Counted from the first letter of the stretch, positions 48,801 to 57,016 are shown. The stretch is 64,000 bases of DNA from Pseudazoarcus pumilus (GCF_002872475.1 NZ_CP025682.1:2294001-2358000); one strand, 5' to 3'. A program made the numbers and translations. The notes: a model not told the origin generated them from the sequence alone.

Positions 48801-49002
48801 GGGCGAAGGCGACGACGCGGTGTGGATGCCACCCTCCGGCCTGCTCGTCGATGGCGGCGCGACCGCCACACCGGCCGTGCTGGTGGGCGAGGACGGCGCC
48901 GAATACAAGCAGTTGTCCACCGCCAGCGGCCTGCGCACGGTACGCGAGAACCCCGGCCCCAACGACGTTGGCCGCCAGAGCTGGCGAGAAATCATCCAAT
49001 GA
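45853..49002 (+). CDS. pilY1: PilY1 tip adhesin with von Willebrand A domain, operon 2
   Basis: A 1049-aa secreted protein with a signal peptide (about 1-19). The N-terminal third is a von Willebrand factor A domain with an intact metal-ion site DTSGSM (about residue 45) and the later FTPLGESLYEV and FTVVITDGMPTYDSSYPDDD segments. The C-terminal part is the PilY1 propeller ([17 protein letters not shown]) with a calcium-type loop DDTGNRRIDFIYAGD. A vWA domain is the mechanosensing and adhesion module of P. aeruginosa PilY1. Of the three paralogues only this one shows an N-terminal DxSxS site. Confidence 0.93.
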   Translation: MPTLRPLALAAAIALPAHAGPLALSDAPLGISSSIEPNVMLLMDTSGSMEFILWAADYDRGTKYTPWQYRSGRNWRDLGTSGTITPDDVSTSSCDDGFKRFRKDSDTSSVCIKLPDPVGGGETRYHVNYLNYLLNTYENNASLKAAIDNGTVPDLDRMSVARNVADHIVRNTHGMRFGLARFNRYQGARILADCGATTDTLTSTIGDMRAEGFTPLGESLYEVTRYFRGIDSHYNSDTKYTSPIQYRCQKNFTVVITDGMPTYDSSYPDDDPADPEGKLPDWDGLSPETSSSDFPDFPQYSDGFNPASNTSAEGHALFLDDIAKFAWDIDMRTSGTDAAGMSFDDPQFARQNMHTYTVGFLAANQMLRDAAEYGHGQYYTANDAEELSTVLEQALRNIQAQTGSAASAAASTGFVSTGTRLYFGGYNSADWSGDLVAFDIESDLASANYGRPVHIAWSAAEQMPVADARTIVTQVDGEAAAFRWDSFEPEQKDAWFQNNPTFIDYIRGVHQAGLRPRASKLGDIIHSAPVFVGAPNMRYPDGLESGASYDQFKRDNANRPEMIYVGANDGMLHGFDAETGQERLAFVPEAVLPELRHLADPDYRLNHRYYVDGSPTVADAYIGERWRTLLVGGLNKGGQSVYALDVTEPQNFAENAADDIVLWEFTDPDLGYSFSQPAIVRLQDGTWAAVFGNGYNNTEEDDDPSATGNAVLFVVDLASGALIRKLDTGVGMAGDPSGDDRPNGLATVAPVDDTGNRRIDFIYAGDLFGNLWRFDLRQAAPASWSLRRLFLACSSQPCDDADRQPITSRPSVVRHPTGRGRIVLFGTGKYLEPADKIAADTGLQSFYGIWDEDNNVGASRGNLLTQSILSEQTLSFTTPQNSTVSYRLRATTSERASWSEHRGWLLDFQSPAGTLHGERQITHSIVRNGRVIFTTLIPSEDPCRPGGDSWLMELNAASGGRLSYAPFDLNLDRRFTIGDHMSVGEGDDAVWMPPSGLLVDGGATATPAVLVGEDGAEYKQLSTASGLRTVRENPGPNDVGRQSWREIIQ

Positions 49003-49016
49003 CTTGGAGGCCCGTC

Positions 49017-49304
49017 ATGTCCAAGCTCGTCATCGCAATCGCCGCCGCAGTGTTCGCCGCCAGCGCTCATGCGCAAACGCAACTGCCCGGGCGTATCGAA
49101 CACGTCGATCGACAGGCCCGCACTCTCGTCGTCGATGGCACGGAATACACCGTATCGGCCGGAGCGCCGATACGCGGCACGCCCACCGAGCCGGGGCGCT
49201 TGGACGAGCTCGAAGTCGGCATGGACGTGGTCGTGACCGTGCTCGAAGCCACGCCGGGCAGCCACCGCGGCCTGATCACGTCGGTGGCGGTGCGTCCGCA
49301 ATGA
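49017..49304 (+). CDS. Small secreted PilY2-like protein
   Basis: A 95-aa protein with a signal peptide (residues 1-20, cut after AHA) and a single small beta-rich domain (PGRIEHVDRQARTLVVDGTEYTV...DELEVGMDVVVTV). The fold looks like a short OB-type barrel. Its place between pilY1 and pilE matches PilY2 of Pseudomonas, whose function is poorly known. Operons 1 and 3 lack it. The ATG has TGGAGG upstream; the stop overlaps pilE by 4 nt. Confidence 0.65.
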   Translation: MSKLVIAIAAAVFAASAHAQTQLPGRIEHVDRQARTLVVDGTEYTVSAGAPIRGTPTEPGRLDELEVGMDVVVTVLEATPGSHRGLITSVAVRPQ

Positions 49305-49729
49305 CGCGCAGCGCCCGAAGACGGGGCGGCTTCTCGCTGATCGAGCTGATGATCACCGTGGCCATACTCGCGATCATCGTGGCGATCGCCTGGCCCACCT
49401 ACACCGAACAGATCCGCAAGAGCCGCCGCGTCGAGGCCCAGCGCGCATTGCTGGAACTGGCCCACCACCTCGAACGCGAATTCAGCCGCAGTGGCAGCTA
49501 CGCGAACGCAACCCTGCCGTTCGACCGCGTGCCGTTCGACATCCCCGGTCCGTATTACACGATTGCCTTCGTCGGGGAGTTGCAAGCCGATTCGTGGACC
49601 CTCGTCGCACAGCCGGTCGGGGTCATGCGCGACGACCCCTGCGGCAGCTTCTACGTCACCCACACCGGCCGCCGCGCCCAGGGCGACGCCCCCTCCAACC
49701 CGCTCGACCCCGAGTGCTGGTCGAACTGA
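49301..49729 (+). CDS. pilE: Type IV pilin-like protein PilE, operon 2
   Basis: A 142-aa prepilin with leader RGG then FSLIELMITVAILAIIVAIAWPTYTEQI, Glu at +5. The C-terminal domain is of the PilE minor-pilin type, with a single late Cys pair (DPCGS, PECWS). It ends the second operon, overlapping the PilY2-like gene by 4 nt. The next gene is a toxin-antitoxin pair. Confidence 0.88.
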   Translation: MTRSARRRGGFSLIELMITVAILAIIVAIAWPTYTEQIRKSRRVEAQRALLELAHHLEREFSRSGSYANATLPFDRVPFDIPGPYYTIAFVGELQADSWTLVAQPVGVMRDDPCGSFYVTHTGRRAQGDAPSNPLDPECWSN

Positions 49730-49792
49730 GACGGCCCAGCAATCGCCGGGGCGTCAATCTCGTCATACGGGCTGAATTCATGTTGCTCACTT

Positions 49793-49814
49793 TACAACGA
49801 TCACGCATGTTGTA
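49793..49814. promoter_or_regulatory. Inverted repeat abutting tumE start (probable TA operator)
   Basis: TACAAC (49793-49798) and GTTGTA (49809-49814) form a 6-bp inverted repeat spaced by 10 nt, ending 2 nt before the toxin ATG. Toxin-antitoxin operons are usually autorepressed at such palindromes. No clear ribosome site exists for the toxin, so occupancy here could control both transcription and start. Confidence 0.5.
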
Positions 49815-49816
49815 GG

Positions 49817-50107
49817 ATGAACAACACGCACGCCGTTCCAATCCTCAAGGAACGCATCCGCGTCGGCGATGACCGCTTCATCGAGATCGTCATCTGGTCT
49901 GCACCCATGCCGATTCCGCCGACCACGCATGGCTACAAGTACCGGCTGGCGTTCGTGGTGGGCGAAACCTGCGTGGTGCGCTACGACAACGAACGCGGCA
50001 AGGGTGACCACAAGCACATCGGTGCGCTGGAAACGCCCTATGCGTTCACTACGCTCGATCAACTGCTCGAAGATTTCTGGGCGGACGTTGGGCGATTTGG
50101 AGGCTGA
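49817..50107 (+). CDS. TumE-family toxin (DUF6516)
   Basis: A 96-aa protein of the TumE/DUF6516 toxin family: ERIRVGDDRFIEIVIWSAPMP near the N-terminus, then HGYKYRLAFVVGETCVVRYDNERGKGDHKH, with the conserved YDNE..KGDH..H pattern. Members are toxins of two-gene systems with an HTH antitoxin; the molecular target is not well known. The antitoxin follows after 1 bp. The pair sits between pilus operons 2 and 3. Confidence 0.85.
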   Translation: MNNTHAVPILKERIRVGDDRFIEIVIWSAPMPIPPTTHGYKYRLAFVVGETCVVRYDNERGKGDHKHIGALETPYAFTTLDQLLEDFWADVGRFGG

Positions 50108-50108
50108 A

Positions 50109-50468
50109 GTGGACGAAACCACCCTGACCATCGGGATCGACAACATGGCGGGCGCAAAGCAGCGCATCCTTGCCACGCTGCGCAGCGGACAATCCGCCGC
50201 CACGCCCCGATATACCTTTGAGTCTGCCGAGGACATGGCGCGCACCCTCACGCCGGGCCGCTGGGGGCTGATCGCGGCGCTTACCGGCGCGGGGCCGCTG
50301 GGTGTGCGCGAACTGGCCCGGCGCGTGGGGCGCGACGTGAAGGGCGTGCATACCGACGCTCAGGCACTTGTGCTGTGCGGCCTGGTGGACAAGACCCGCG
50401 ACGGCAAACTGTCGTTTCCGTACCGGCACGTGAAGGTGCAATTCGAGTTGCACGCGCGGGCGGCGTGA
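50109..50468 (+). CDS. HTH antitoxin of the TumE system
   Basis: A 119-aa protein with a helix-turn-helix (about residues 60-85: GPLGVRELARRVGRDVKGVHTDAQ), matching the transcriptional-regulator antitoxins paired with TumE. It probably neutralises the toxin and represses the operon. The GTG start has GGAGG 5 nt upstream, lying within the end of the toxin gene. Antitoxin downstream of toxin is the usual TumE order. Confidence 0.82.
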   Translation: MDETTLTIGIDNMAGAKQRILATLRSGQSAATPRYTFESAEDMARTLTPGRWGLIAALTGAGPLGVRELARRVGRDVKGVHTDAQALVLCGLVDKTRDGKLSFPYRHVKVQFELHARAA

Positions 50469-50548
50469 CTCGGCCTACGGGCCACTATCGCTGATCAACG
50501 AGCTGCAGGCAGCCGACCACGGCCTCGGACCTTTCCGCACGCCAATCC

Positions 50549-50580
50549 GTAGGGCGTCAATAAGCGCAGCGCATTGCGCC
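50549..50580 (+). repeat. REP-like palindrome, GTAGGGCG class
   Basis: A GTAG head (50549-50552) and a palindrome with GGCG/CGCC ends. It is of the second REP class also seen at 61059-61136. Confidence 0.65.
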
Positions 50581-50632
50581 GTATGAGCCGAACCTCAGGC
50601 ACCATCCAGCCAAACTAAACTCAGCTGTGGCC

Positions 50633-50659
50633 GGGCGGATTAGCGAAGCGTAATCCGCC
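50633..50659 (+). repeat. REP-like palindrome without GTAG head
   Basis: GGCGGATTA and TAATCCGCC form a 9-bp inverted repeat around GCGAAGCG. It is the same body as the REP at 61059-61088, but the head reads GCCG instead of GTAG. Between 50469 and 50748 I see only these two repeats and no gene. Confidence 0.65.
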
Positions 50660-50748
50660 GCATGCACGCCCGATACGGCGCATGCCTTTCCGACATTTTC
50701 CCTGCGTCTCCGGCTGACCGAACCGACCGAGCCGAGGGCTCCTGCCCG

Positions 50749-51174
50749 TCAGCGCGTCCAGCAGTCGGGCTGGGCCGCACCCTTCACGCCATTGTGGGTC
50801 AACGTCAACACCCCGCAACGGTCATTCGCCTGCGAGCCTTGCGGCTCCGCCCTCAAAGTGAACTCCGTTTCACTCGGATCAACAATGTCTATATCGTAAT
50901 ACCGATCAGGACCGTCCTTGGGTGACTTGTCCGCGAACGGCACGCCGTCATAGGTGTTGGCGGTCATGTAGAACCGCTCGAGCGCCTGCGCGTTCTCCAG
51001 CAGCACCGTCTGTGCGTCGGCCCGGCGCGTCTTCTGCAGATAGTTCTGATAGGACGGATAGGCGACGCCGATCAGAATGCCGATCACCGCGACCACAATC
51101 ATCAGCTCGATCAGCGTGAAACCTCGCGGCAGCGCTGCCCGCCGCTGCGGGTACCCGATTGCGTGCATGCTCAT
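50749..51174 (-). CDS. pilE: Type IV pilin-like protein PilE, operon 3
   Basis: A 141-aa prepilin with leader PRG then [28 protein letters not shown], Glu at +5, and the short PilE-type C-terminal domain with a final disulfide pair (DRCGV, DCWTR). The ATG at 51174 has GAGGTGAG 7 nt upstream. It is the last gene of the third pilus operon, 5 bp after pilY1. Confidence 0.88.
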   Translation of the reverse strand: MSMHAIGYPQRRAALPRGFTLIELMIVVAVIGILIGVAYPSYQNYLQKTRRADAQTVLLENAQALERFYMTANTYDGVPFADKSPKDGPDRYYDIDIVDPSETEFTLRAEPQGSQANDRCGVLTLTHNGVKGAAQPDCWTR

Positions 51175-51179
51175 TCGTC

Positions 51180-54100
51180 TCACCTCGGCACCAGGTCGAT
51201 CCACGTGCGCCGTCCGGGCACGAAGTTCGGTCCGCGGATGGGGTTGTCGTCCTGCGTTATGTCCTCCACCTCGGCCGGCGTCTGGTCGTCGGCAACCGCC
51301 CCGCCACCGCCTTCTCCGAGACGCTTGTCGATCTCGAGCAGGTGCTGCACGGGCACGACGCCGGGCGCATAGAAACGCAGGCGGTGGTAAGCCATCAGCG
51401 CGCCGTCCTGCAGCAAGGTTCCCAGGTTGACCAGCGCGTCGGCAACGGCGACCTCGTCACCGGCAGCAAGCGCCAGCGAGAGGTCTTCGAGCGCACCGGC
51501 ATAGTCCTCTTCGATCACTTCCTGACCGGCATCGTCGATCAGCGACTGGTACTGCCCGAGGTTGATGCCACGGATATCGATGGCGGTGTTGGCGCTGTAG
51601 ACCGAATCTCCGTAACACTTTGGCTCTTGTCCCGACTGCTGGAAATCAAACATGTCGCCGTGGTGCCAGAACATCGTCAGTTCATAGAGCAGCCCACTGA
51701 CATTGCCGTTGAGCGGGGTGACGACGTCGCTGCCCTTCACCTTCGTGACGGTGAATCCCGCGGCATAGGCACCCCCATGAATGGTGTCACCGCGCAGTTT
51801 GTAGGTCGGTTGGCCCGCCCCTTGCAGGGTGTAGGCTGCCGTATTGTCGTTGTTGACCTTCAGCAGTTGCGCGGTCAGCGCCCCGTTGCGCCAGCGGAAT
51901 CCGTTGCCCGACGACTCCTGTACCGGGGTGATGTGCCAGATTTCCCCGGCACTCTTGGCCTCCCCGTCCCAGTTCGTCGTGTCGTTGACGCAACCCGGCA
52001 AGGTGGCATGCAGCACCCCGTCCTTGCCGACGCGGTCGATCACGGTCAGGCGCAGGGTGCCACTGGTGTCGCCGCAATCGGCGTTGAGGATGTCGTCAAG
52101 CGTGAAGATCAGCGACGCGTTGCCATGGTACGTATCCTGCAACTGGGACGGAGTACGCCCCAGATTGACCAGTTGATGCGCGATCATCGCCTGATACTGC
52201 GCCGCGTTCCAGGTGCGACACCCGATCTGCAGATCCACACCTTGGGACAGATCCGCGTTGGTCAGCGTGACGATGAACTTCTGGCTGTTGCCGAAGCCGA
52301 CCGTCGATGTACCCGGAGCATTCACCTCGGTGACACGGTTAAGCTCACGCTCGATGGCGATCGCGTTGCCGCTGCCGTCGAGAGCAGCGTCCAGCCGCCA
52401 CATGCCGCGGCGCGGCTCCAGATCGAAGAAATCGACGTACTTGACGTTGTGCAGCTTGTCGTAGCCATGCACGTGACCATCTACGTTGTTGCCGATGCCG
52501 TCACCCGCCGGATAGATGGCATCCGGATTCGGATACCCCGGAACCTTGGACACCACCGGCCCGCTCGGGCTGTCGGTCGTGACGTCGATGTTGCCGCCGA
52601 AGATCAGCTCCGCCCCCACCAGAGGCGCGAACGGCAACAGCAGACCGTTGATGTAGGACACATCGATGCCCTGACTCAAGCGCAGCAGCACCGGCTGCGA
52701 GAAGTTGCCGTCGCCCAGATAGCGACCCACCGGGTATTTCTGGCCGACGTCCGCGATCGTGACGGCGTCGGATGAATCGAGCGCACCGTCGCCGCTGATG
52801 TCGAACAACGCGGTATCGCTGCTCGCCCCGGACAGGTAGTTGAGTTGCATCAGCCATCCGGCGGGGTAGTCTCCGGAGGTGATGGTCGTGACGAACTGCA
52901 GGCGCCCGCCACGCACCTGCGGCCGGCCGATCAGGCGTTCGCTGGTCACGGGAAGATCGACCTTCCATCCGGCCGCCTGGTCGTAGTCGACGACATTGTC
53001 GGTGGCCACGCGCAACTGCTTTTCGTAGGCGGACTCGACGGAGAGCGTCTGGGCAACCAGATCGTCTGTGCTCACTTCGCCAGTGCGCAGATCACGAATA
53101 CCGAAGATGGTCTGCTGATCCTCGTTCGCGGCATCGGCCATGCTCAGTACGCTTCCGGTGCCGAAATACACCATGATGCCGCCAAACGGATGACGCGCCA
53201 CGTCGGGAGCCGCAGTGATCGGTTTGGACACGCCGGCGGCGAAAACCTTGCTGACGGAATTCGCATTCAGGTCGAAACGCCACAGATTGCCTTTCAGATC
53301 CCCCGCGTAGGCGTAGTCGACCAGTCCGTCGTTATTGAGGTCAAGCAAGGTCGGAGCGCCCAGGCCGTTTGCGGGGCCGCCGTCGGCGACGATGGAAGAC
53401 ACCGTGCCGTCGAGCGCGATACGCAAGAGCACGGCGCGTCCGTTGGCGCTACCGAAACCGTTGCCGGTCACGACGTAGGCCGCTGAAGCCGCGAGCGTAC
53501 CGCCAATGCGCGCTACGGCCGGCCGGCCGTGGATTTGGCCGATGTCGTTGCCCACACCGGACGTGGAAGCGTGAATTTCCCACAGCACTGCGGGTTCATC
53601 CGGCGAATCGACGTCGAGCGCGAACAGCCCTTTGCCGCCAGCGCCCAAACCGGCCGTGAGGATACGCTTGCGAACGATGTTGTCATCGGCATCGTAGCCC
53701 GTCACGGCATTGGAATAGCGCGTTTCCCCGTCGACCATGTAGACGATGTCGTAGGGAACATCACCGTGCCGCGAAAGTTTCGGGATCAGCATCGACGGGA
53801 CGTAGGCCCAAACCTCATCGCCCGTCTTGGCGTTGAAGGCATGCAGCATGCCGTCGTTGGCGCCGACATAGACGCGTTCCTTCGCATAGGGGTCGCCGTC
53901 GGCCGGATAGGCGGCGTAGGACGGCGTGGAATTGATGATCGCACCGAGCAGGTTGTAGCGGATGCGGAAGATACCGCCGGCCTTGTCGCGCTCGAGGCTG
54001 CGGTCGCCCCGCAGATAGTTGAGCACCGGGCTGTCGAAGGCGCCGTTGAGCGAGGCGTCGGCGGCGGCTTCCGGGTCGAGCGCCGCCTTCTGCGCTGCAG

Positions 54101-54527
54101 TCAGTTCGTTCCACAGGAAGCTGATGCGCGTGCCCAGGCCGCTGCCGTTGGTGGAGTAGACGCTGCGTCCCTGCCACCAATCCGCGTTCGCGACGGCCGC
54201 GGCATCGAAGCGCGCACGCGCACTCCAGTTGGTGACGCCCCCATCGGCCGGGTTGTCGCCGACGAGCACATCGGTCGTACGTACGCCATCGGTCGCAAGC
54301 GTGTACTGGATCAGATCACCCTGCCAGGAACCGTTCTCGAACCACGGCCGATAGGCGTAGGTCTGCCCCACTGAGAGGTCATCGCTACGCGCGACGTACG
54401 GCGCGAGCACCAGTGCGGGCTGGGTTTCGGGGTCGATCACCGGTGCCGATGCGACCGGCGCCGACGCGAGGCCGGTGACCAGATACAGGCCTGCCAGCAG
54501 GACATGGATGTGGAGCTTGTTCGACAT
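51180..54527 (-). CDS. pilY1: PilY1 paralogue without N-terminal adhesin domain, operon 3
   Basis: A 1115-aa secreted protein with a signal peptide (about residues 1-27). Unlike the other two paralogues it has neither a PilC-type N-terminal half nor a von Willebrand A domain. After about 200 residues it enters the PilY1 propeller ([18 protein letters not shown]) with a textbook calcium loop DLNNDGLVDYAYAGD. About 400 further residues follow after the propeller, with several Cys (IGCRTW, NADCGD, LPGCVND) that I cannot assign. The ATG follows a GGGAGGC site. The added C-terminal region could be an alternative adhesive domain. Confidence 0.85.
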   Translation of the reverse strand: MSNKLHIHVLLAGLYLVTGLASAPVASAPVIDPETQPALVLAPYVARSDDLSVGQTYAYRPWFENGSWQGDLIQYTLATDGVRTTDVLVGDNPADGGVTNWSARARFDAAAVANADWWQGRSVYSTNGSGLGTRISFLWNELTAAQKAALDPEAAADASLNGAFDSPVLNYLRGDRSLERDKAGGIFRIRYNLLGAIINSTPSYAAYPADGDPYAKERVYVGANDGMLHAFNAKTGDEVWAYVPSMLIPKLSRHGDVPYDIVYMVDGETRYSNAVTGYDADDNIVRKRILTAGLGAGGKGLFALDVDSPDEPAVLWEIHASTSGVGNDIGQIHGRPAVARIGGTLAASAAYVVTGNGFGSANGRAVLLRIALDGTVSSIVADGGPANGLGAPTLLDLNNDGLVDYAYAGDLKGNLWRFDLNANSVSKVFAAGVSKPITAAPDVARHPFGGIMVYFGTGSVLSMADAANEDQQTIFGIRDLRTGEVSTDDLVAQTLSVESAYEKQLRVATDNVVDYDQAAGWKVDLPVTSERLIGRPQVRGGRLQFVTTITSGDYPAGWLMQLNYLSGASSDTALFDISGDGALDSSDAVTIADVGQKYPVGRYLGDGNFSQPVLLRLSQGIDVSYINGLLLPFAPLVGAELIFGGNIDVTTDSPSGPVVSKVPGYPNPDAIYPAGDGIGNNVDGHVHGYDKLHNVKYVDFFDLEPRRGMWRLDAALDGSGNAIAIERELNRVTEVNAPGTSTVGFGNSQKFIVTLTNADLSQGVDLQIGCRTWNAAQYQAMIAHQLVNLGRTPSQLQDTYHGNASLIFTLDDILNADCGDTSGTLRLTVIDRVGKDGVLHATLPGCVNDTTNWDGEAKSAGEIWHITPVQESSGNGFRWRNGALTAQLLKVNNDNTAAYTLQGAGQPTYKLRGDTIHGGAYAAGFTVTKVKGSDVVTPLNGNVSGLLYELTMFWHHGDMFDFQQSGQEPKCYGDSVYSANTAIDIRGINLGQYQSLIDDAGQEVIEEDYAGALEDLSLALAAGDEVAVADALVNLGTLLQDGALMAYHRLRFYAPGVVPVQHLLEIDKRLGEGGGGAVADDQTPAEVEDITQDDNPIRGPNFVPGRRTWIDLVPR

Positions 54528-54544
54528 GATGCCTCCCGGGCGAA

Positions 54545-55060
54545 TCAGGGCCCGCGCAAGGTGGTGTAGACAGACTGGACCATGCGCAACGAGGCGCGGC
54601 TACCGTCCTCGTTGCTGCGCGCGCTCACGAGGTGGGCATGCACCTTGCAGCCCGTGGCCCCTTCTTCCCAGGCGGCGGTGCAGCCGGGAATGTCGCGCGG
54701 TCCGATGTATTCGATGAGGTACGAACCTGCCACTGCGCCCTCGACTACTTCGGTGTTGAACCCGCTCCAGTCCCGCAGCTCGGTCTCGAGCGGATCGGTA
54801 CCCCCGTCGTAGTGGTTGTAGTAGTAAGAGGTCGCATCCGCCGACGAGGTCACCACCAGGTCCTCCAGATCCGATTCGCCAATACGCAGCACGTTCTCCG
54901 CAGTGGCGAGAGACTGCGTCTGGCGCACCGTATTGAACGACATCAGCACTTCGAGCACCGAAGTGTTCATCGCGGCAAAGCCCAGCAAGGTCAGCAGCAG
55001 CAACATGATCAGGCTGACCACGAGTACCGCACCGCGCATTGAAGCGGCAACCCTGTTCAT
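54545..55060 (-). CDS. pilX: Minor pilin PilX, operon 3
   Basis: A 171-aa PilX-like prepilin: MRG then AVLVVSLIMLLLLTLLGFAAMNTSVLE, without the +5 Glu, then SFNTVRQTQSLATAENVLRIGE, a diverged form of the PilX motif. A Cys pair (GCTAAWEEGATGC) lies in the C-terminal domain. Start overlaps pilW by 4 nt. An in-frame ATG seven codons later is possible. Confidence 0.82.
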   Translation of the reverse strand: MNRVAASMRGAVLVVSLIMLLLLTLLGFAAMNTSVLEVLMSFNTVRQTQSLATAENVLRIGESDLEDLVVTSSADATSYYYNHYDGGTDPLETELRDWSGFNTEVVEGAVAGSYLIEYIGPRDIPGCTAAWEEGATGCKVHAHLVSARSNEDGSRASLRMVQSVYTTLRGP

Positions 55061-56067
55061 GAGGCCTCTCCGTCAGGGGGAGGATCGGTCACCTCGCCGT
55101 CGTCCTCTCCATCGTCGTCTCCTCCCCCACCGAAAGCGTCCTCGCCCGAGGGGCGATTGCGCAACTGCACGGTGGCCACGCTGAGTTGGCGACGGAAGTT
55201 GTCCGCGGGCGTGTAGGCGGGAGACAGGTCGCCCATGGCATACGAGAAGGAATCGCTGTGCCCACCCTCCGGGCATTCGCTGCGTGCGAGCACCCACACC
55301 CGCGCGGCGATCACCTGATCCCAGTCGGCCACGGCGCCGGCGCTTACATAGTCGTCGACCGAGCGGTCGCCATCGGTATCCACACCGAGCAGAACCTGGA
55401 ACTGCTCGACACCTGGCACCAGTTCCTGCGGTCCGTCGGGCGACCCGTCGGCGTCCATGGCCACCACCCACAGTGACGGGATGTCCTCCCCCTCGCACTG
55501 CCGGCCGGAATTTGCCACGTAGTAGGCACGCGCGGTCATCGCGCGCACCCACTGCGGCTCGTCAACCACGGTGTTGGTCTCAGGCGGCACGGTGAGTTGC
55601 CCCTCGAACAGTGATGTGCGCAAGTACAGCCTGCCGTCGGCGGGCGTCTCCACAATGGGCGCTTCGGCATAGCGGATCACCAGCACGTCGCCACGCAGAT
55701 GGTTGTCGATGCAGTCGTAACCCGCGGCGCTATCGTTGATCGCGAAAATACGGCGACCGATACGCTTGCCCCAGGCTTCGTCGGTGCAGGAGGGTTCGTT
55801 GTCCGGATCGTCGGCGCCGGTGATGGTTTCGACGTCGGCATTGCCCCCGAGATAGCCCGCACGTCGCAGATCCTCGACTACCGCCTCCATCGCGAAACGG
55901 GAGCTCTCCTGCAGGCGGGCCAGCCGCTCCTGCGAGTCATAGCCCTGACGACTCGAAAGGAATACGTAGAGCACCGATGCGAGCAGCAGCAGGCTGAGGG
56001 CGATACCGATCATCAGTTCGATCAGCGAGACGCCGCGCTGGTCGCGCGGAAAATCGATGCGGCTCAT
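55057..56067 (-). CDS. pilW: Minor pilin PilW with acidic tail, operon 3
   Basis: A 336-aa prepilin with leader QRG then VSLIELMIGIALSLLLLASVL and the PilW motif LQESSRFAMEAVVEDLRRAGYLGG. After the closing strand VATVQLRNRPSG there is a roughly 25-residue tail of Gly, Asp, Glu and Pro not found in the other PilW proteins here. Overlaps both neighbours by 4 nt. Confidence 0.88.
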   Translation of the reverse strand: MSRIDFPRDQRGVSLIELMIGIALSLLLLASVLYVFLSSRQGYDSQERLARLQESSRFAMEAVVEDLRRAGYLGGNADVETITGADDPDNEPSCTDEAWGKRIGRRIFAINDSAAGYDCIDNHLRGDVLVIRYAEAPIVETPADGRLYLRTSLFEGQLTVPPETNTVVDEPQWVRAMTARAYYVANSGRQCEGEDIPSLWVVAMDADGSPDGPQELVPGVEQFQVLLGVDTDGDRSVDDYVSAGAVADWDQVIAARVWVLARSECPEGGHSDSFSYAMGDLSPAYTPADNFRRQLSVATVQLRNRPSGEDAFGGGGDDDGEDDGEVTDPPPDGEAS

Positions 56068-56525
56068 AGCTGCACCCTCAGAGCGAGTTCGCCATCGGTT
56101 CCGCCATCCTCGTCGGCTTCGCGCTCGATCCAGCGCACGCTGATGTCGTAGACGTCGGTCCCGGCCACACGCGCAACGCTGCCGTTGCCTTGGGGCAACA
56201 CACAGGCCAGGGTATTGAGCCACTCGGCCACGTCACGTTGCGGCAGGGTGCCGGCGGGCGCCAGCGCCCGATCACACGCAGGCCGCGGATCGGGCAGCGC
56301 GAACGCGTAGTCCGGCGCGCTCTCGCGATTGGCGCGAAGCCGGTCGCTCATGTCGTAGGCCAGTTGCGCGGCCTGCGAACGCAGATAAGCGCCGTGCCCA
56401 CCCTTGAGGCTGGTCATCTGCAGGGCGGCCAACCCGAGCAGACCGAGCGCCAGCACGACGATGGCCACGAGCACCTCGAGCAGGCTCATGCCGCGCTGAC
56501 GCGAATTCTTGGCGGGGCGCGTCAC
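56064..56525 (-). CDS. pilV: Minor pilin PilV, operon 3
   Basis: A 153-aa prepilin with leader QRG then MSLLEVLVAIVVLALGLLGLAALQ and the PilV segment GAYLRSQAAQLAYDMSDRLRANRES. I use the GTG at 56525: GGAGG is 7 nt upstream and the overlap with the preceding stop is the GTGA type seen throughout these operons. The ATG two codons earlier sits too close to the ribosome site. Confidence 0.85.
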   Translation of the reverse strand: MTRPAKNSRQRGMSLLEVLVAIVVLALGLLGLAALQMTSLKGGHGAYLRSQAAQLAYDMSDRLRANRESAPDYAFALPDPRPACDRALAPAGTLPQRDVAEWLNTLACVLPQGNGSVARVAGTDVYDISVRWIEREADEDGGTDGELALRVQL

Positions 56526-57016
56526 GGACATTCCTCCAAAACCTCGGTGGCCACGCGCCCGAGCGGGGCAACTGCAATCGAACGCACTGTATCCGCGCGT
56601 CCAGCAAGGCAGAACGTCAGATCGCCAGCGCCACCAGTGCGTCGGCCGGTCGCTTCAAAGGTGACCTCCTCAACCTCGGTGTCGACCGTGATGTCGCCCA
56701 TCGGGTCGCCCACCCGTACCGCGTCGGCGACCCCGTCGGCGAAGACGATCCAGCCGTCGGCCCAGTCCTCGTCGTCGCCGCACACCGGATCACCGTCGTC
56801 GTTCTCGCTGCGCGAGCACAAGGTCGCAAGCCGCGCGCGTTTGACCGCCTCGGAGCGCGCGAGATTGACCGCCCCGACCAGACCCGACGACGCGGAATCG
56901 AGCCGCGCGCGTGCGAGGGTATCGAGGAAGGCCGGCGCGGCGAGCGTGAGCAACACCGCCGCCACCGCGAGCGCGATGAACAGTTCGACCAGGGTGAAAC
57001 CGCCGGATTTGTGCAT
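56522..57016 (-). CDS. fimT: Minor pilin FimT/GspH (second copy), operon 3
   Basis: A 164-aa prepilin with a six-residue leader MHKSGG cut before FTLVELFIALAVAAVLLTLAAPAF, Glu at +5, then a GspH-type domain (GAVNLARSEAVKRARLATLCSR) with Cys pairs. It is 79 bp downstream of another FimT-type gene; operon 1 has one and operon 2 none. Stop overlaps pilV by 4 nt. Confidence 0.86.
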   Translation of the reverse strand: MHKSGGFTLVELFIALAVAAVLLTLAAPAFLDTLARARLDSASSGLVGAVNLARSEAVKRARLATLCSRSENDDGDPVCGDDEDWADGWIVFADGVADAVRVGDPMGDITVDTEVEEVTFEATGRRTGGAGDLTFCLAGRADTVRSIAVAPLGRVATEVLEECP

